Source: Bugula neritina (taxonomy: Eukaryota > Bryozoa > Gymnolaemata > Cheilostomatida > Bugulidae). Taken from it: a stretch of DNA of 64,000 bases. Both the position numbers and the translations under genes were made by a program. Shown one piece after another: positions 1-13,217 of this stretch. How positions within the stretch are numbered: the stretch's first letter is position 1; every line of letters begins with the position of its first letter. The notes beneath the pieces were generated by a model, which was given only the letters and a program-made list of their open reading frames with translations, ran no database searches and had not been told where the DNA came from. Location of the stretch: contig OZ037767.1 of NCBI GenBank assembly GCA_964035545.1, positions 19,477,628 through 19,541,627 of the forward strand. The letters run 5' to 3'.

Positions 1-845
1 TTTACATGTCTACACATTGTAACACTTTAAATGATCATTGTGTTTAATTGCAATTCTGTTTAACTCAGCAACAGAATAATGTATATTATTGATGCTGCCT
101 ACAAAAAGCAAACCAGAATCCAATTACTGCTGTATCAGCCTCATGCACAAGTTCCTATGTGCATATATAATTTTAGTGAGCTTGCAAATTTTTTTGCCAA
201 TAATGATAAGTTACAAATTATAACTGCATGTGAAAGTCTATAAAAGCTGTTATGTAAATATTACCAAGAAGTTGCTTCCACTTGTCATAAACTACTCAAT
301 AAACTGTAATATTGCAAATCTTTTCGAGACCTGTTCATCAAGGACAGAGTATGCTATAATGAAACTTTCAGATTTCTACCAGCTTGCAAAGGCTCAGTGA
401 TGAACTAACTAACTAATTACTGAGTGTCTTAAGTGATTTGGTTTTACACTGAAGACACTCATTGGTGTTTCCCATCACTCTTACAAAGTAGAGAATGCGA
501 CTAAAACTACTACAGCACTATATAGTCAGACAAGTATTAACATTCTGAAATTCATGTTTAGTGCAAGAATTACTGCAGTCACAGCACAAAGGTTAGAAGA
601 AGCACATAGCTAATCATATTAATATATGCAACCGGCAAAGTCGTATTTGGGAAACTTTTATTTCTAGGTGCCAATTATTAGGTCATATTTATACAAGGTG
701 CTGTATTTGAACCTAGATAGATAGTACAACGTATTTTATAGCCATTTACGTCAAAAATAGATCTTATCTGACCAGCTGCACTCATTCTCAAGCTGACTCG
801 GCATTTACTCCCATAACCTACTCCACCAACTATATGTTAGTCACC
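1..845. other. Intergenic region and 5' UTR of the first gene
   Basis: I see no coding exon here. The sequence is AT-rich with no long open frame on either strand. The last roughly 60 bases before the ATG at 846 are relatively C-rich and are probably 5' UTR. No convincing core promoter was identified. Confidence 0.4.
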
Positions 846-2164
846 ATGTTTACAGCTGCTAGTATCTGTCTTTTGCTAGCGTCAGCAGATGCTTTTCTAT
901 TTGACAGCATTTTTGGGAGCAGCAGCAGTAAGTTAGTAAATATAGCTGGTTTATTGCTACATGGGCCAAGGATATTTTATTAGTAAAGTGAACTAACATT
1001 CAATATTGTGTAGCAATTATATTCAGAAAATTCTTTCGGATCACTCAATTTGATGTATTTTTAATTTAAATTTTACTTCAAATCATTTATTTGTGTGATC
1101 ATTTGTTGAATGCAATATAAAATATATAATTTATGCCCTTGTGTTGCTTATTTAAATTTTACTTTACAAATTATTTTTCATAAATCTCAAAATTTTTGTA
1201 GATGCAGAATGGAATGGGCTCAAAGGTAAATAAATGTTCAATATATTGATAGCTAACAGCTAATGATTATGAGCATTATCAATATGACTATGTAACGCGT
1301 TGATGATTGTATATGTATGTATTGATCATTTTGCCCTCCCCTCCTGGGATTCAAGCGCAAGATCTTCGGTTTGCAAGCATGTGCTACCATAACACCACGA
1401 GGACCACTGGGTAAACTCATCACTACAGTATGCATGTGTTGAGCAAACCCATGACCACGTGTTTACTAAGCCAGTGCTCTGACCCCTCGACTACGGCTGC
1501 TTCTTTGAATGTTAGAGCGACTCTTAATAATAATTATTGGCACAAGTGAGTTCTCTTATTTCAGCTGTGGCAGGCATCAACCCTTTCAGTTCATTCTACA
1601 GTCAGCCAAGAACCGTGTCAGAGGCAGTAAAAGATGGCTGGAAGTTGGACACCTCAGCTGGTGGTTGTAAGTGTGGCATATCATTATAGTATATAGAAGT
1701 TGTATGCTCAGATATCTCGCCAAATAGGAATGATATATACGCCAACTGTATTTAGGAAACACACCTAGTAATGCAATAGTTTAATTCATCTGCTGGCACT
1801 TAGAACTTAATGAACTTCAAATGTAGATGTTATAGAATGTATTCCATGCAGTTTAAAAATGGTATTCATGCTTTTCAACCTCAATTGATATTTTGACCAG
1901 CTTCAGCATAATATAGAGATTACGTTAAAGTTGAACTATAAGTGTGTGTAAAAATATTAGTAATTGTTATTTAGATTTTTTACTCATATATATTTAGATT
2001 AAGGCATTATATACTGCAGGTGGTAAAACAGGTACCAAGTTCAATGGATACAGGTATCGAAAAAATGATGAGCAAGCAATAATGCTGCTCTTTGATATTA
2101 ATGGCTACATTGCTGGTATACAAGCAGGTGTGAGTATACACCCCTTTAATTTTATATATATATT

Positions 2165-2229
<65 letters not shown>

Positions 2230-4981
2230 ATATATTATTATATAGTATATATACTGTGTGTCGTGTCTAATGTTACAATACCACACCGGAGGTCGGAAAA
2301 AGAGGACCGCGTCTAAGCGGATATACCCCCAGCGGGGCTGAGGTTAGAAATTTGAATCTTAGACAAGTTGAGTTTAGGTTTCGACTGGCCAGCCATAGTA
2401 TTATTTTTAAATTCTTGTTTTACTACTGTTAACGTATTTTGTCATTAACTGCAACGTCTACATCTTCATATGGAGGTAAGAATACAACACTGTATATACA
2501 GTATATATACTGTATATGACTTTTTTTAATATAATATATTCACTTTAATTTTAAAAGTAAATAAAAACATCAAAGCAAAGCAATTTAAATAACTAGTCCA
2601 CATCTTTATATCACAGCACAAGATTTTAGCTTGTGAAGAGTGATGATGGTAGCATTGACAGTGATAATGTTATTAATAAATTATACACTTGTGATTTAGC
2701 CTGCTACCCAAACAAAACAAAGCGGAAATAGGTGAGAATAGATGAGAAAAATACTTTTGGTTTAGGATACATATTAAATATACATGTCTTTATATTTTAA
2801 TTCTAAATTAGATACCCAAGTATCTTAGCAACTACCCAGCTCCGCAAAACTCCAAGTATCACGTTTTCAATGAGGAAAAAGACATGTGGGTTGTCACGGC
2901 ATATTTCACTGAGCCAGGTAAAGCTTATAAATATTGTCTAAAGAAATTAAAAGATAAGTTGTAAATTATTTGATCTTTAAATCACAATTATAATGATAAA
3001 TTACAATAATCCATTTAGGAGCAGCAGTGGAGAAATTTAGATAGTCTCAGATCTTTAATTTTATTATTATATTTTGGTTAGGGGTTAGAGTTGAAATGCT
3101 TGTGACAATATAACCTCTTATGCTACATCTCTAATCTAGAACGCACAGGCTTTTCTCAATTTCTTCATTACTGAAACCATCTCCAACAATCACCGTTATA
3201 TATTATAATGAAGCAAGTTTGTATAATTACCAAAAGCATTCTAATATGAGAACAAGTTTCTTCTGCAGATAATCCTTTCTGTAGATAATATTTGTACAAC
3301 TGGAAGAACAGAGGCTGACTATAGGAGAGATGGCACTGGCACCATGCTGGCCTTTCAGATGGGGCCGTCTGCCAGTCACCTGATGAGAATTCCTCTAGAC
3401 GAGCACGAAGTTGTGTCTAAGACAAACTTCACGGAAGGCAAATGCTTCTATACAATGGGTAAAGAATAATCTTTTTTCCAGTACAAGTGCTATTTATATA
3501 ATGAGTAAAATTTAGATAAAGGTAGATTTTATTCAAAAAGATATGAACAGCTGAAAAGTTACTTCTTGCTTGTTTCTTAAGTTGCTCAAATATTTTATAA
3601 AAGAAATTAATGCAACTGTGCAAAAGATGCAGGCATTATATTTCTCCAAAAATACTAATATAATTTGTAAAGCCTCTGCTTTAATATATATACATAGTCT
3701 ATGGTTTAATTATTGACATATGACAGAAGATATAATTTAAGGTATATTATGCCGAATATAAATTGTATATCCAAAACCACATGACGTACTAAAAATAATA
3801 GAAACATACTAAAACAGTTCAGCAATAGCTTTCAGAATAATGGGATCAAAAATGCAAGTGATTTAACCTAATCAACATCAAACAATTTCTACTTTTGCTA
3901 TTTTCAATTTACATGAGATGGAAAACGCAAAAGAGGTTATGTTGTTCAGTTGTTTATTTGGCAAACTCACCCTGATAGAGGGTGGAAGTATAATTTAAGA
4001 TGGATACATACACTTTGCTATATTATGATTTTAGTGTTTGAGAGGTTGACTTTGATTTAACAGATTATCTCTTCTGTTTTTTTTACAAGGTATGCACTAC
4101 TGGTATGACATCAGTGACACCTGGGACTGTGATGAAACATTTCCTGTCTTTTTATTATACAACAACAAACGACTCAACGGGTTTGGGTGGGCTTTCAACC
4201 CCAACCTTAACAACAGTGCTTTTTGGGAACACCCGGTTAAGGAGCAGTTTTCGGTAAGTGTTACTAAACTAATATTTTTAGTGGTTAATCTTAAATTGTT
4301 TTTATTATTATCTAAATAAATTACCTAATTTAAAGTAATACAAACAGTTTTCACCTAAGAAGTTGAATGTTAGATTTGATGCTATGCTATAAACAAGTTT
4401 ATTATCAACAAATTTATGTCTACTTCTATGGTTTGTTGCCAGACATTGATTTGGTTGCTTCTTTGTGATTTAAAAAATGCAAAGTAATTGTGCAAAAAGC
4501 TTTTCTATTGCCCCAATACAGAATATTTTACTACTATTACTTAATGTTTAGAAATTTGTCTTTTCTATGTTTTACAACACATTTATTTAGTCTAGATATA
4601 TACATACAGCTGCAATATTGCAATTGCCTGTTCTTTCAGGTTTTGATTTTAATAGATAATAGTTGTTTATTGTTACATACTATTTTGAAGTGTTACGCAA
4701 TTGTTTTAAAACTGCGTTGTTAGTTAAATAATTGTGTAAGAGTAGGTATTGTAAATGTTTTTAGTTTTTTTCATATTTGAAAAAATTTGAAATAGTAATT
4801 TTTCTACTAGTATAAAACAATGTATTGCATTAAATAATATTGCTATATTATTGACATAGAAATTATCATCTGTTATTTGTAGACGTTCATGATTACCCCG
4901 CCTCCGTGTTTAGGAAAGGATGGTCCAGTAAGCACTCTACACATATACATGACAGACAGTCCAAGACTTAATTTCTGCTGA
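846..4981 (+). CDS. Secreted protein of unknown function, eight exons, about 286 aa
   Basis: Coding exons join at 846-927, 1202-1225, 1565-1666, 2020-2129, 2812-2917, 3285-3458, 4090-4253 and 4883-4981. All have GT-AG borders and phases that fit. The protein starts with a hydrophobic signal peptide (MFTAASICLLLASADA), so it is probably secreted. A globular domain of about 230 residues follows. It is rich in Tyr and Trp, with segments such as MLLFDINGYIAGIQAG, HYWYDISDTWDCDETFPVFL and NGFGWAFNP, and has six cysteines in the mature part, the last of them the C-terminal residue. I do not recognise a named domain. It resembles uncharacterised secreted proteins I associate with marine invertebrates, but that is memory, not a search. 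The start is supported by the signal peptide directly after the ATG. The 24-nt second exon is a multiple of three and may be optional. The exon structure is well supported; the function is unknown. Confidence 0.85.
1202..1225 (+). other. 24-nt microexon of the secreted-protein gene
   Basis: It lies between a T-rich acceptor (ttttgtag) and a donor (gtaaat), and adds eight residues (NAEWNGLK) in frame. The flanking exons are also phase-compatible without it, giving Thr at the junction, so it could be a cassette exon. Confidence 0.6.
1335..1510 (-). repeat. Two tRNA-like SINE heads in an intron
   Basis: On the minus strand there are two tRNA-like blocks next to each other. One has an A-box-like GTGGTGTTATGGTAGCAC and a B-box-like GCTTGAATCCC. 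The other contains CCGTAGTCGAGGGGTCAGAG. The second resembles the head of the element at 8060-8380, which suggests one tRNA-derived SINE family. Neither folds cleanly as a functional tRNA. Confidence 0.5.
2148..2262. repeat. (TA)n microsatellite
   Basis: An interrupted TA dinucleotide run in intron 4 of the secreted-protein gene. It gives a spurious open frame of Tyr and Ile residues. Confidence 0.95.
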
Positions 4982-5844
4982 ATTAATGCAATTATTCTTG
5001 GAAGTTGCTGAGAAATAAAATTATTTCATCAAGTCAAAAATACAAACTCCCACTAGTTAACTAAAACTTTTAATACTAGTTATATAATATAGACTATTAC
5101 TAGCTATATATTAGGCTATAGATTATTATACTACTCATATATAGAATAATATATATATATATTAGTTATATATAAACAAAATTAGTCATATCATATATGA
5201 AATAATATTAGTTAAATTTAACTAGTTATAAGTTTAAATTTAATTAACTCCCTTCATAGCAGTTCAATCTAGCATTAAATTATCAGTAAAATGTTTCACA
5301 TATATTCAGCTTGTTATATGACTGTTTTATTAAATAGTTAAAGGCATTTATATGGAGACTGAAAAAGCATTGCATATTGTTATACGTAGTAACTATACAT
5401 CCAACCTCATGAGCAATTTGAGGTAACTTATTGGACTTTCTTTAAATTCTAAAAAGTAACATTGATGTGAAAACTTCAAAAAGTTTACAAGTAAACACTA
5501 GTTGAAGCCGTTGAGCCTTGATATAATACTGTATGGCCAGATAAACTCTGCATTTGGCACATGAGGTAAAGATTATAATATCTGTTTGACAGCTTTGATG
5601 ATAAAATTCATACAATATTTCAATATTTCATTCTCTATACAAAAAAGTAAGAAATACTTCCGTAAGTTCATTCTATGAAAAGAGATACTTCCAGAGCACC
5701 TTGTACAAAAATAAATGCAATCTAATTCCTTGTAAAAACATTAAGTGGAAAGACAAGATAAAGCGGTAGAGACTATATTATTTACTACAATAATTTTCTG
5801 TAAGTCACTCTTTCAGCTGCTGTAGAGTCAAACAGGAAATAGGC
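4982..5844. other. Intergenic, between convergent genes
   Basis: AT-rich sequence between the stop of the secreted-protein gene (+) and the stop of the IAP gene (-). It should contain both 3' UTRs. I see no exon, RNA gene or repeat with clear boundaries. Confidence 0.5.
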
Positions 5845-8800
5845 TTATAATTTGTCGAAATTGCCTTGGATTGTCGCAGTAATTTCTTGTCGGCAAAGTG
5901 GACAGTTCGTCATTGCAGCGGCACACGCTGTGCAACAAACTAAAATAAGATGTGTTATAGTAAGTCAATCAATTCATAATATCTAAGTGTAAATCAATGA
6001 AATCACTGCACCAGTTTACAAAATATTAAAGCATATTAGATTATTACCAGATCATTTTAGTATACATATATGGTGCCAAATACTTCAACTACAGAAACGC
6101 AGTTGCTCTGTGTTACATAATGGTAAAAAAATCTGCTTACCAAAATGCCCACATGGCAGAAAAATTTCTTTTATAATGTCAGAAAGACAGATTTTACACA
6201 GGAGCTCCGACAACAGATTTTGTGCTGTTTGTCTAATATCTAAAAGCAAACACATTTTGAAAGTTTCAACAAAATTAACATAGAGCGTTCAAATGATTGC
6301 TTTCAGAAAAACATGCATAATTTTATAATATCAAAATTCCATTATTTTATTTTTAATTTTCAATCTCTTTACTACTTTTATTACTTTTTAAATTTGCAAT
6401 ATATAAATATGTATATTAGCCTATTATGTATAATGCAGTGCGTATGAACAAGTAGAACCTACCGGAGTGACTTTCTATTCTAACAGGTTGAGATTCAGTT
6501 GTTTGCAGCTGGTCTCTGCTGACCCTATCAACTTCAACTTCCTCAACTCTCTCCGTCTCATCACCAGTAAGGCTTGTCTCTGTGTCACTTTCATTCTCTG
6601 AACTATCAGTTGCATCTGGGAGCCAACACACATCAGCTGCCTCAGGTGTTTGCGGAGGACCTGTGCCTGCCTGCTTGTTAATAGCCACCACTATTTCTGT
6701 CAAATACCTGAAATCCTGCTCTCCTTTCTGGAAAGATACAAATTCTAATAAATGAGTATTTATCATCTAACATGCTCATTCAAAATATAATGTGTGAAGA
6801 ACTGTCTATTAGCATGTATAATATGCTTAGTTAGAGTGAAATGTGCTCATTGGCATTGAAATTTATTGAATCTAAAAACATGAATGTCTCACGAGATTTA
6901 ATTGCGTCCAAATATGCTATTTATCTGTTACTGCAAGAAATATTCACGACAGTTATAAATCAAAAACACTATTAATGGAAAACTAACACGTGATATCTGA
7001 GCCTACCTTGATTTTGTTTCCAACTACAACTTTTACATCAGTTCTGTCGAGACCCATTTTCAGAGCTCTTTGCACTACATCACTATCCCATCTGGGTCTC
7101 ATCATCCTGGTAGTTACTATCTACAATGTGTAAGTTTGTTACATGCTTCTAGGGAAAACTTTGAAATACTTTGTGATGCATCAAAAATATAAACATTTCT
7201 TTTAGAAAAAAAGGGATTAACATATTTATTGTCAACTGCAGTAATGTTTTGCTAGTTTTACATTTACTTTTCCTATATTTGAATGCAGCTTATGCTATTT
7301 TTATATGCTCTATTTTTCAACAATAAAAAACATAGCTTACAGAAAACTACATAATTCGCATTATTATGAACTAATTGCTTTTTAATTTGACTCCTGGGTT
7401 ACTAGTATTCCAAGTTAGAATCTTCTAGTCTGCTGAATGTCTTGCTTATGCAACAGTTTTATAAGCTCCATGTACCAAAAAGCTGATGATTTATATGGCC
7501 AAATTTCGCAACATCAATTGAGAAAAAAAGAACTTTACTTGTAAATTCCTTGCTGAAGAATTTAGATAAATCCTACTCCAGATAACTTGAACATAGAGAA
7601 TATCTATCGTGAAAAATGCACTTTGACACAACCTTCAACCTTCCATTTTACTAGTCATACATCTGCTTTACCAGAGCTTTATCAAGTAAAATATGTGTAA
7701 GTTTTACTCACAGAAATCTTGTCTTCTGGTTCTCCTTCCCTGTACACACCAAACTCTTCTACCACGGAACTTATGTACTCTCTTCCTTTCTCCTGGACTA
7801 TGAACTGACATTTACCAGATGTCCTGGCATGTCTCTGGAATGGATCTTCATTTGTTCTCCAATTCGCAGACACACACCCACAATAAAAGCACGTCACAGC
7901 ACCGTCAGCACCTCCTAAAAACAAGCATTGTTCCACAACAACTATAGGTTCTCCTAATAGTGCTATATCATATTTTTGAGTTGGTTAATTATCTCCCCTT
8001 GCTAGTATATGCACATAGGAGGCACAACTCTATTTATGTAAATTAGCTGCCACAGTATAAGTATAGAAGTGTAGAAGCGAGCAGTCGTAGTCCAGGGGTT
8101 AAAGTGTTTGACTAAGCAAGCACAGAGTCATGAGTTTGAGCCCGACAAAGGCCATTAGTGAGGTGTGGAAGAGCATCCAGTCATAATTGCTCCTATGGCA
8201 CCTGGAAATGAATAAGTCCTTAACCTGAGTACAAAAAACCTTTCCATCAGGAGTTCTCACATGGATGGCTACTATAAACTTATATGTAGGTGTGGCCTGC
8301 ATGATGAAGAGGATTAGTATAAGAAGTATATTATAAGAGAGTGAGTGCAAATAGATTGCAGGACCATAGCTTGTGCACATACTTAGTTACTCAATAAATA
8401 CATAACTTGTATATACAGAGAGATCATGAATGAGTTGAGAATCCTAATAAGAATGTATTGTAGAGAGTGCTCCATCCAAGATTCTAAAATGAGGAGCACC
8501 ACCAGATGGATAACCTAACCCAGAGTTCTAACTTTTTTAACAGATCGTCAGGAGCTGGAGTTACCAAGCAACTCGTACCCATACCAATACACCGACCACT
8601 AAGCTAACCTGGAGGCTACAATATGATATTCTATTTTGTGGATTAATTGAATAGCATAAAAACTTTTAATGCCACGTTGTAGCAACAGTAAAACTAGACA
8701 AATTTTGAAACACTTTCACTACCAATTATTTTAGCTCGTTAGAAACTTTAAGGGGTTGTTGTATTTATTCAAAGCTACTTCTAGTATGTATACAAATAAT

Positions 8801-11459
8801 ACTAAGAAATATATTACGTTTAGAAGATAGACCTATTATATAATTTAATTATTTGGCTGACATACCTTGAAAAAAGTAGCCGGCTTGACACAGTTTCTCA
8901 ATCATTAGCTTCTGGGGGTAAGAAAGAAGAGTCTGCAGACGTCTCTCTGCAACAGCAAACTCGGGAAACCTGGCTAACTGAGATCTAATACCAAGATGGG
9001 TGGTGTCCACTGAGGGCGGCAGCGGCTTCCACCCCCAACAAGCAGTGTTGAGCACATCAGGTATGTTTACCTGCTGCCTCACTATTCCTGTCAGCATGGG
9101 GCAGCATAGAGAGTGAGATTGATGCTCTTGTGTTACAAAGATACTCTGACAAGTATCTCTAGACAGCGGCATCGTGAAGTTACAGAATGCACAGCACATC
9201 GTCTCTCCTCTTATACTTGGAGCTAAAAGTTTAAAACTCGATTTTAAATGCTAAAGTCATTTGGAGTTTGAAAAGACGCTAAAGCAAACTATTATGGCGT
9301 CATGGCAAAGTTATAGTTTTACGGCAATATGATTTTATTCCAAATACATTATAATAGAATGTTAAACATTTAAATCAACTGATATGCTGTATACTATTGT
9401 ATTCCATTGTGTACATTTTAAATAAAGTCCATCCGCCGCCATGTCCCACAACTGGTCTCTCATCATTGGATCAGCATACAGACTACTATTAGAAAAAGTC
9501 TTTCTTCTTGCAGCCTCTAATTTCATATCCTTAGACAGGTCTTTTTCTGTTTTTGAAATATTTTCTAGTTTCGTTTCAGTACTAAAAGGAAAATAGTTAT
9601 TGCCAAACATGATATTGCATACCTTACTAATTTTACAATAATGACTATAAGTTAAAAAAACAAGGAAATCGGAAAGTTCCAAATTACAAAATAACTATTC
9701 ATTACTTCCACATCTACAGGGAAAATAGGTGGAATGCTAAATTGGGCAATGAATAATTTTATATCCCTATAGAGTACTTTAGAAAATAACTTTATTTGCT
9801 AGTGGTTGTTTATGTAGTGCTGAGTTTACCCAGTGGCCACTGTGGTGTAATTGGTTAGTGTGCCTGCTTGCCATCCGGAAGTCTGTGGTTCGAGTCCCAG
9901 TAGTAGCAATTATTTTACAGTTTATTTGGATGATTGAGCATAACTATATAGATTATAGTGTCTTACTAGACTAGTAGTAGCTGTGAATAGTGAATACTTG
10001 TGTGAGGTATTTTTCATTTAGTAAGCTAATAAATGAGGTGGGATGACTCACTTTCTCTGAGCATACTTGAGGTACGTTTGTTGAGAATTCTCACATTGGT
10101 CACTGCTGACTTCATCGCTGCCATTTACTGTCAACACAGATGCCTCCGATGCCGAACATCTAGCCACTGAAGCCTCATCTATCAATAATATACATTAGTT
10201 CAAATTAAATTAGTTTAGATATTTTATGGAGTATCATGTGAATATTTTTATTGCGTATTTAACACGTTATCAAGTTGAGTCGCAGAGAAAGAGTGAGTGA
10301 CATTATGTATTGAAAACACAAGCTTTACATAGCTTTTTCTTTTAAGGCCTGTATAACAATGATTAAGCTATAATGCAATATATGAATATACAACATTCTA
10401 TTTACTAATAAACAGAGCTCGTGACCCTAATTTATACAACAGTGTAATAATGTCATAAGGTCATAAGTTCTCAGTGACGGACTTTATCATGATTGCTGTA
10501 ATAATGTAAAAACCCAGTGATAGTAACTAAACTTTTAGTAATTTACTGATATTGCGTCTACATGCACTGTCTAGAAGTAACTGGAAGTCAAATTAAACTG
10601 CAGTCAACTTTAATGTTCGTCAGCTAAAGTTTCACCATAATTGTTTTCATTTGGTCAAATCATCTGTTGCTTATTCAAACCTTTGACAAACAAATATGTC
10701 ATACCCGTTGACAAAAGAAAAGCTTGTCATGTTTCATTCAACTGTCAGAACAAGTTTCCGTGCTATTAGGTTCTTTCTAATTGGTGCTAAAAGTTATGAG
10801 CATAGTTTTGGCTCTTAGATTATCCAGTCAATCAAAACAGATACAGTCTCTTCATGTATTGTTTTGTATACCTGTAACATCAGTGTCTATGCGCTAATAC
10901 TATGTAATTATATCTACAAACCTATATGCAACTTTCCTGGTCTCCTTGAGTTTTCTAATTGTTTCAAAAACAGACATTTTCCTCTGCTACGTTGATAGTG
11001 AAAAGCAAGAGGGTCAAAATACTGCCTGAACTTTGCCGAGAAGCGGAGACCACAGTAGGTGCAGGTGATGAGCCCACCCTCACTGTTGACATAGCTGAAC
11101 CCTGCTGAGGCTAATTCAATGACAGGCACCTTGTCAATGTGATGGCCAACGTAGGTGATCAGCTTTGCTACAACACCAACACAAAACAGGTATTGATATT
11201 ATCGCAGTAAGTAATTCTACCACAAAAAATGATAAGGCAAGAAAAAAGAATATGGAAGTTACGGTATGGTTGTGTTGGAATGTATTGGTAACCTCTGCGT
11301 CACTTACCTACGGCTACTGTGTTATTATCATTCTCATCATTCTTTTTCCGTTTCTTTTTTGGTTTTGGAAAGTCCACTTTAACAATTATGAGACAATATT
11401 GTGAGCATTCAAGAGACAGTATGAGTATAATATAGCTTATCTTTACATGCTATAATAAT
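5845..11459 (-). CDS. IAP: Inhibitor of apoptosis protein: three BIRs, UBA, RING
   Basis: Exons in coding order: 11308 up to about 11459 (5' limit unresolved), 10922-11167, 10052-10178, 9415-9581, 8866-9222, 7712-7914, 7007-7120, 6463-6727, 6141-6239, 5845-5939. All phases fit. BIR1 (exon 10922-11167) has CTYC, then His and Cys ligands in FHYQRSRGKC. BIR2 (9415-9581 plus 8866-9222) is divergent, with CAFC and HQSHSLCC but no core Trp. BIR3 (end of 8866-9222 plus 7712-7914) is canonical: CFYC, then NW, then HARTSGKC with the standard 16- and 6-residue spacings. Exon 7007-7120 encodes a UBA-like helix bundle (WDSDVVQRALKMGLDRTDVK). The C-terminal RING has CKIC, CGHFVCCTAC and CPLC with all ligands. 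No CARD is visible, so the layout is XIAP-like. Predicted role: caspase or signalling-complex binding and E3 ubiquitin ligase activity in the cytosol. A basic segment (PKPKKKRKKND) precedes BIR1. The initiator methionine was not found, so a further 5' exon is likely. Confidence 0.88.
8060..8380 (+). repeat. tRNA-derived SINE in an IAP intron
   Basis: A tRNA-like head (GCAGTCGTAGTCCAGGGGTT, then GAGTTTGAGCCCGAC) is followed by a body containing AGAGCATCCAGTCATAA, CCATCAGGAGTTCTCAC and GGCTACTATAAACTTA. The body matches, in order, the reverse complements of the elements near 20800-20945 and 24700-24885, so they belong to one family. Confidence 0.6.
8455..8625 (-). repeat. Possible tRNA-like repeat
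   Basis: On the minus strand the block starts with CCTCCAGGTTAGCTTAGTGG, which resembles an A-box region, and continues into nonhomologous sequence. The B-box is poor. It is probably a degenerate SINE. Confidence 0.3.
9834..9908 (+). repeat. tRNA-like element with intact A- and B-box motifs
   Basis: It contains TGTGGTGTAATTGGTTAG (A-box-like) and GTGGTTCGAGTCCC (B-box). The acceptor ends do not pair well and the anticodon arm is irregular, so I read it as a SINE head rather than a functional tRNA gene. It sits in an IAP intron. Confidence 0.5.
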
Positions 11460-12189
11460 AGCAGATGTGTAGGAATTCATTGGATGCAAAACATATACTT
11501 TATTTAAATGTGACATAAAAATAAAACACCCGTGTATTAAACAAGAAGCAAGAGCAATCTATAACTGAGATCCAACACTACCAACTATTTCTTGGTGGTC
11601 ATTACAAACTGATTTAAGGACAAGCACCCAAAAGCAATCATGTGTGTGTGTTAGAGTAAGTATTATGTACTCACGGCAGTGTTGAGTTTGCTTCAAATAC
11701 ATCAGCTATAAGAAACCTCATTGACATATCTATGTAAAGCCGATGAGTGGAGTGTGAGCGATCGTGGTTAGTGCTAATATTTATACCTCGTCACGCTCCA
11801 CTAAGAAGATAATATTATTGGTTTTTCCACACGCAGTAATTTTTGTTGAATGGGGAATTCCAGATCGTTACAGTTTAAACTAGATGGGCCGGGAATAGCT
11901 ATGGAACACTTGAACACGCATTGTATGGCTGAATTAATGTCTAGATCCGTACAACAGTTTGGCAAATAAAACGGAAATGTAACAAACAATAAATATAAAA
12001 ACACAACAATTGATTTTTAATGAATAAGAACACGGGAATAAGCTAAAAGCAGAATCACTCTTCCTTCAGAAAACATTACCAGGGAAGTATTGAATTCCCA
12101 ATGCCATTAATATTATTTATAGTCTGAAATATGCATGTATAATGACATTAACAATGCACTACTAATTTAAAATCCATCAAACTGTTAAC
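11460..12189. other. Intergenic, upstream of the IAP
   Basis: No exon could be tied to a gene, although a missing 5' exon of the IAP may lie here. A hairpin is present: AGTGGAGTGTGAGCGA (11746-11761) pairs imperfectly with TCGTCACGCTCCACT (11788-11802). A 67-codon minus-strand open frame at 11801-12004 has no supported splice partner. Confidence 0.4.
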
Positions 12190-12887
12190 TTGCAAATCTA
12201 ACATAAGCTAAAGGCAGGTTACCTCTGAAGCAAGGAAGGACATCCAGTCATTTTAATGTGACTTTAACTTGTCATCATAATTTTTATGCAACTAAGTTCA
12301 TCATGATTTCAATGTGACTAATGTTATCATTTATTCTTTTTACACAATTGATTGGAATCACAATTACTTGATGTACATAAATTATCATTTTATGGTGTTC
12401 CACAGCATATATTATTATTGTAAAGTTGAATTTATATGACCAACAATGCAATTTTACTGTTTAGATGTATTTATCTTTCAAGTTGCATACTGCTTCATAA
12501 CTTTCCACACAATGCGTGCTTTATAATTTTTACGATATGATTACAAAGTTCTTTATTCTAGAAATTACTGTTTTTATTGAAAAGCTAGAAGCAACTTTAA
12601 GTTCATTTTAGAATTCAATTTGGTATTGAGTCTCTTAATATTGCATATATGATAAAAAAGATACATTAGTACTTTTTATTACTTGATTCATCTAGGCCTA
12701 TAAGTTACTACTAAGTTACTACCCATGTTAGTATGCATAATGTATGAGAACACAACTTTGGTGTCCATAATTGAAATTTATTATATTTATCATTATCTTA
12801 AAAAATATTTATATATACTATAGATTAGAAATTTTTTCTAATGAGATAAAAAGAAACAATATTATAATGCTGTTTGTACAGAATTCA

Positions 12888-13002
12888 TAAAAAACTAAAA
12901 AAATTGTTTTATAATATTTAAGTTGATCTTGCTCTCTCCTCCAGTCTGGTATGTTGTAAACACAGCTTTTCTTTCAACTATTCTTATTCCTATAAGTATC
13001 TA
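12888..13002 (-). other. Possible alternative 3' exon of the cysteine-rich gene copy A
   Basis: An acceptor (gttttag) opens a phase-0 frame reading ILIGIRIVERKAVFTTYQTG and onwards, to a stop. Compared with the copy at about 27760-27838, three of the four substitutions fall at third positions of this frame and are silent. It could join the in-frame donor (TCT|GTAAGC) inside exon 3. There is no transcript evidence. Confidence 0.3.
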
Positions 13003-13217
13003 AAACAAAAGAAAAATATTGAAAATACTATGCCATCTTACAGAATTTAATTTTCAATAATTTCGATCGGTAAAATATCAAGATTCCAAAGATAACCAAC
13101 TTGTAAGAAGATGCGATGACAAGGATGTTATATTGATAAGCTATATTAATTAAATAAAAAAGTGAGTTATATAGCTATTCATACCACCTACACTGTGTCA
13201 ATGTCTCAAGTCTTCTA

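Noticed and set aside
11801-12004. 67-codon minus-strand frame as first IAP exon
   Set aside because: No donor connects it in phase to the exon ending at 11308, and its sequence has no IAP feature.
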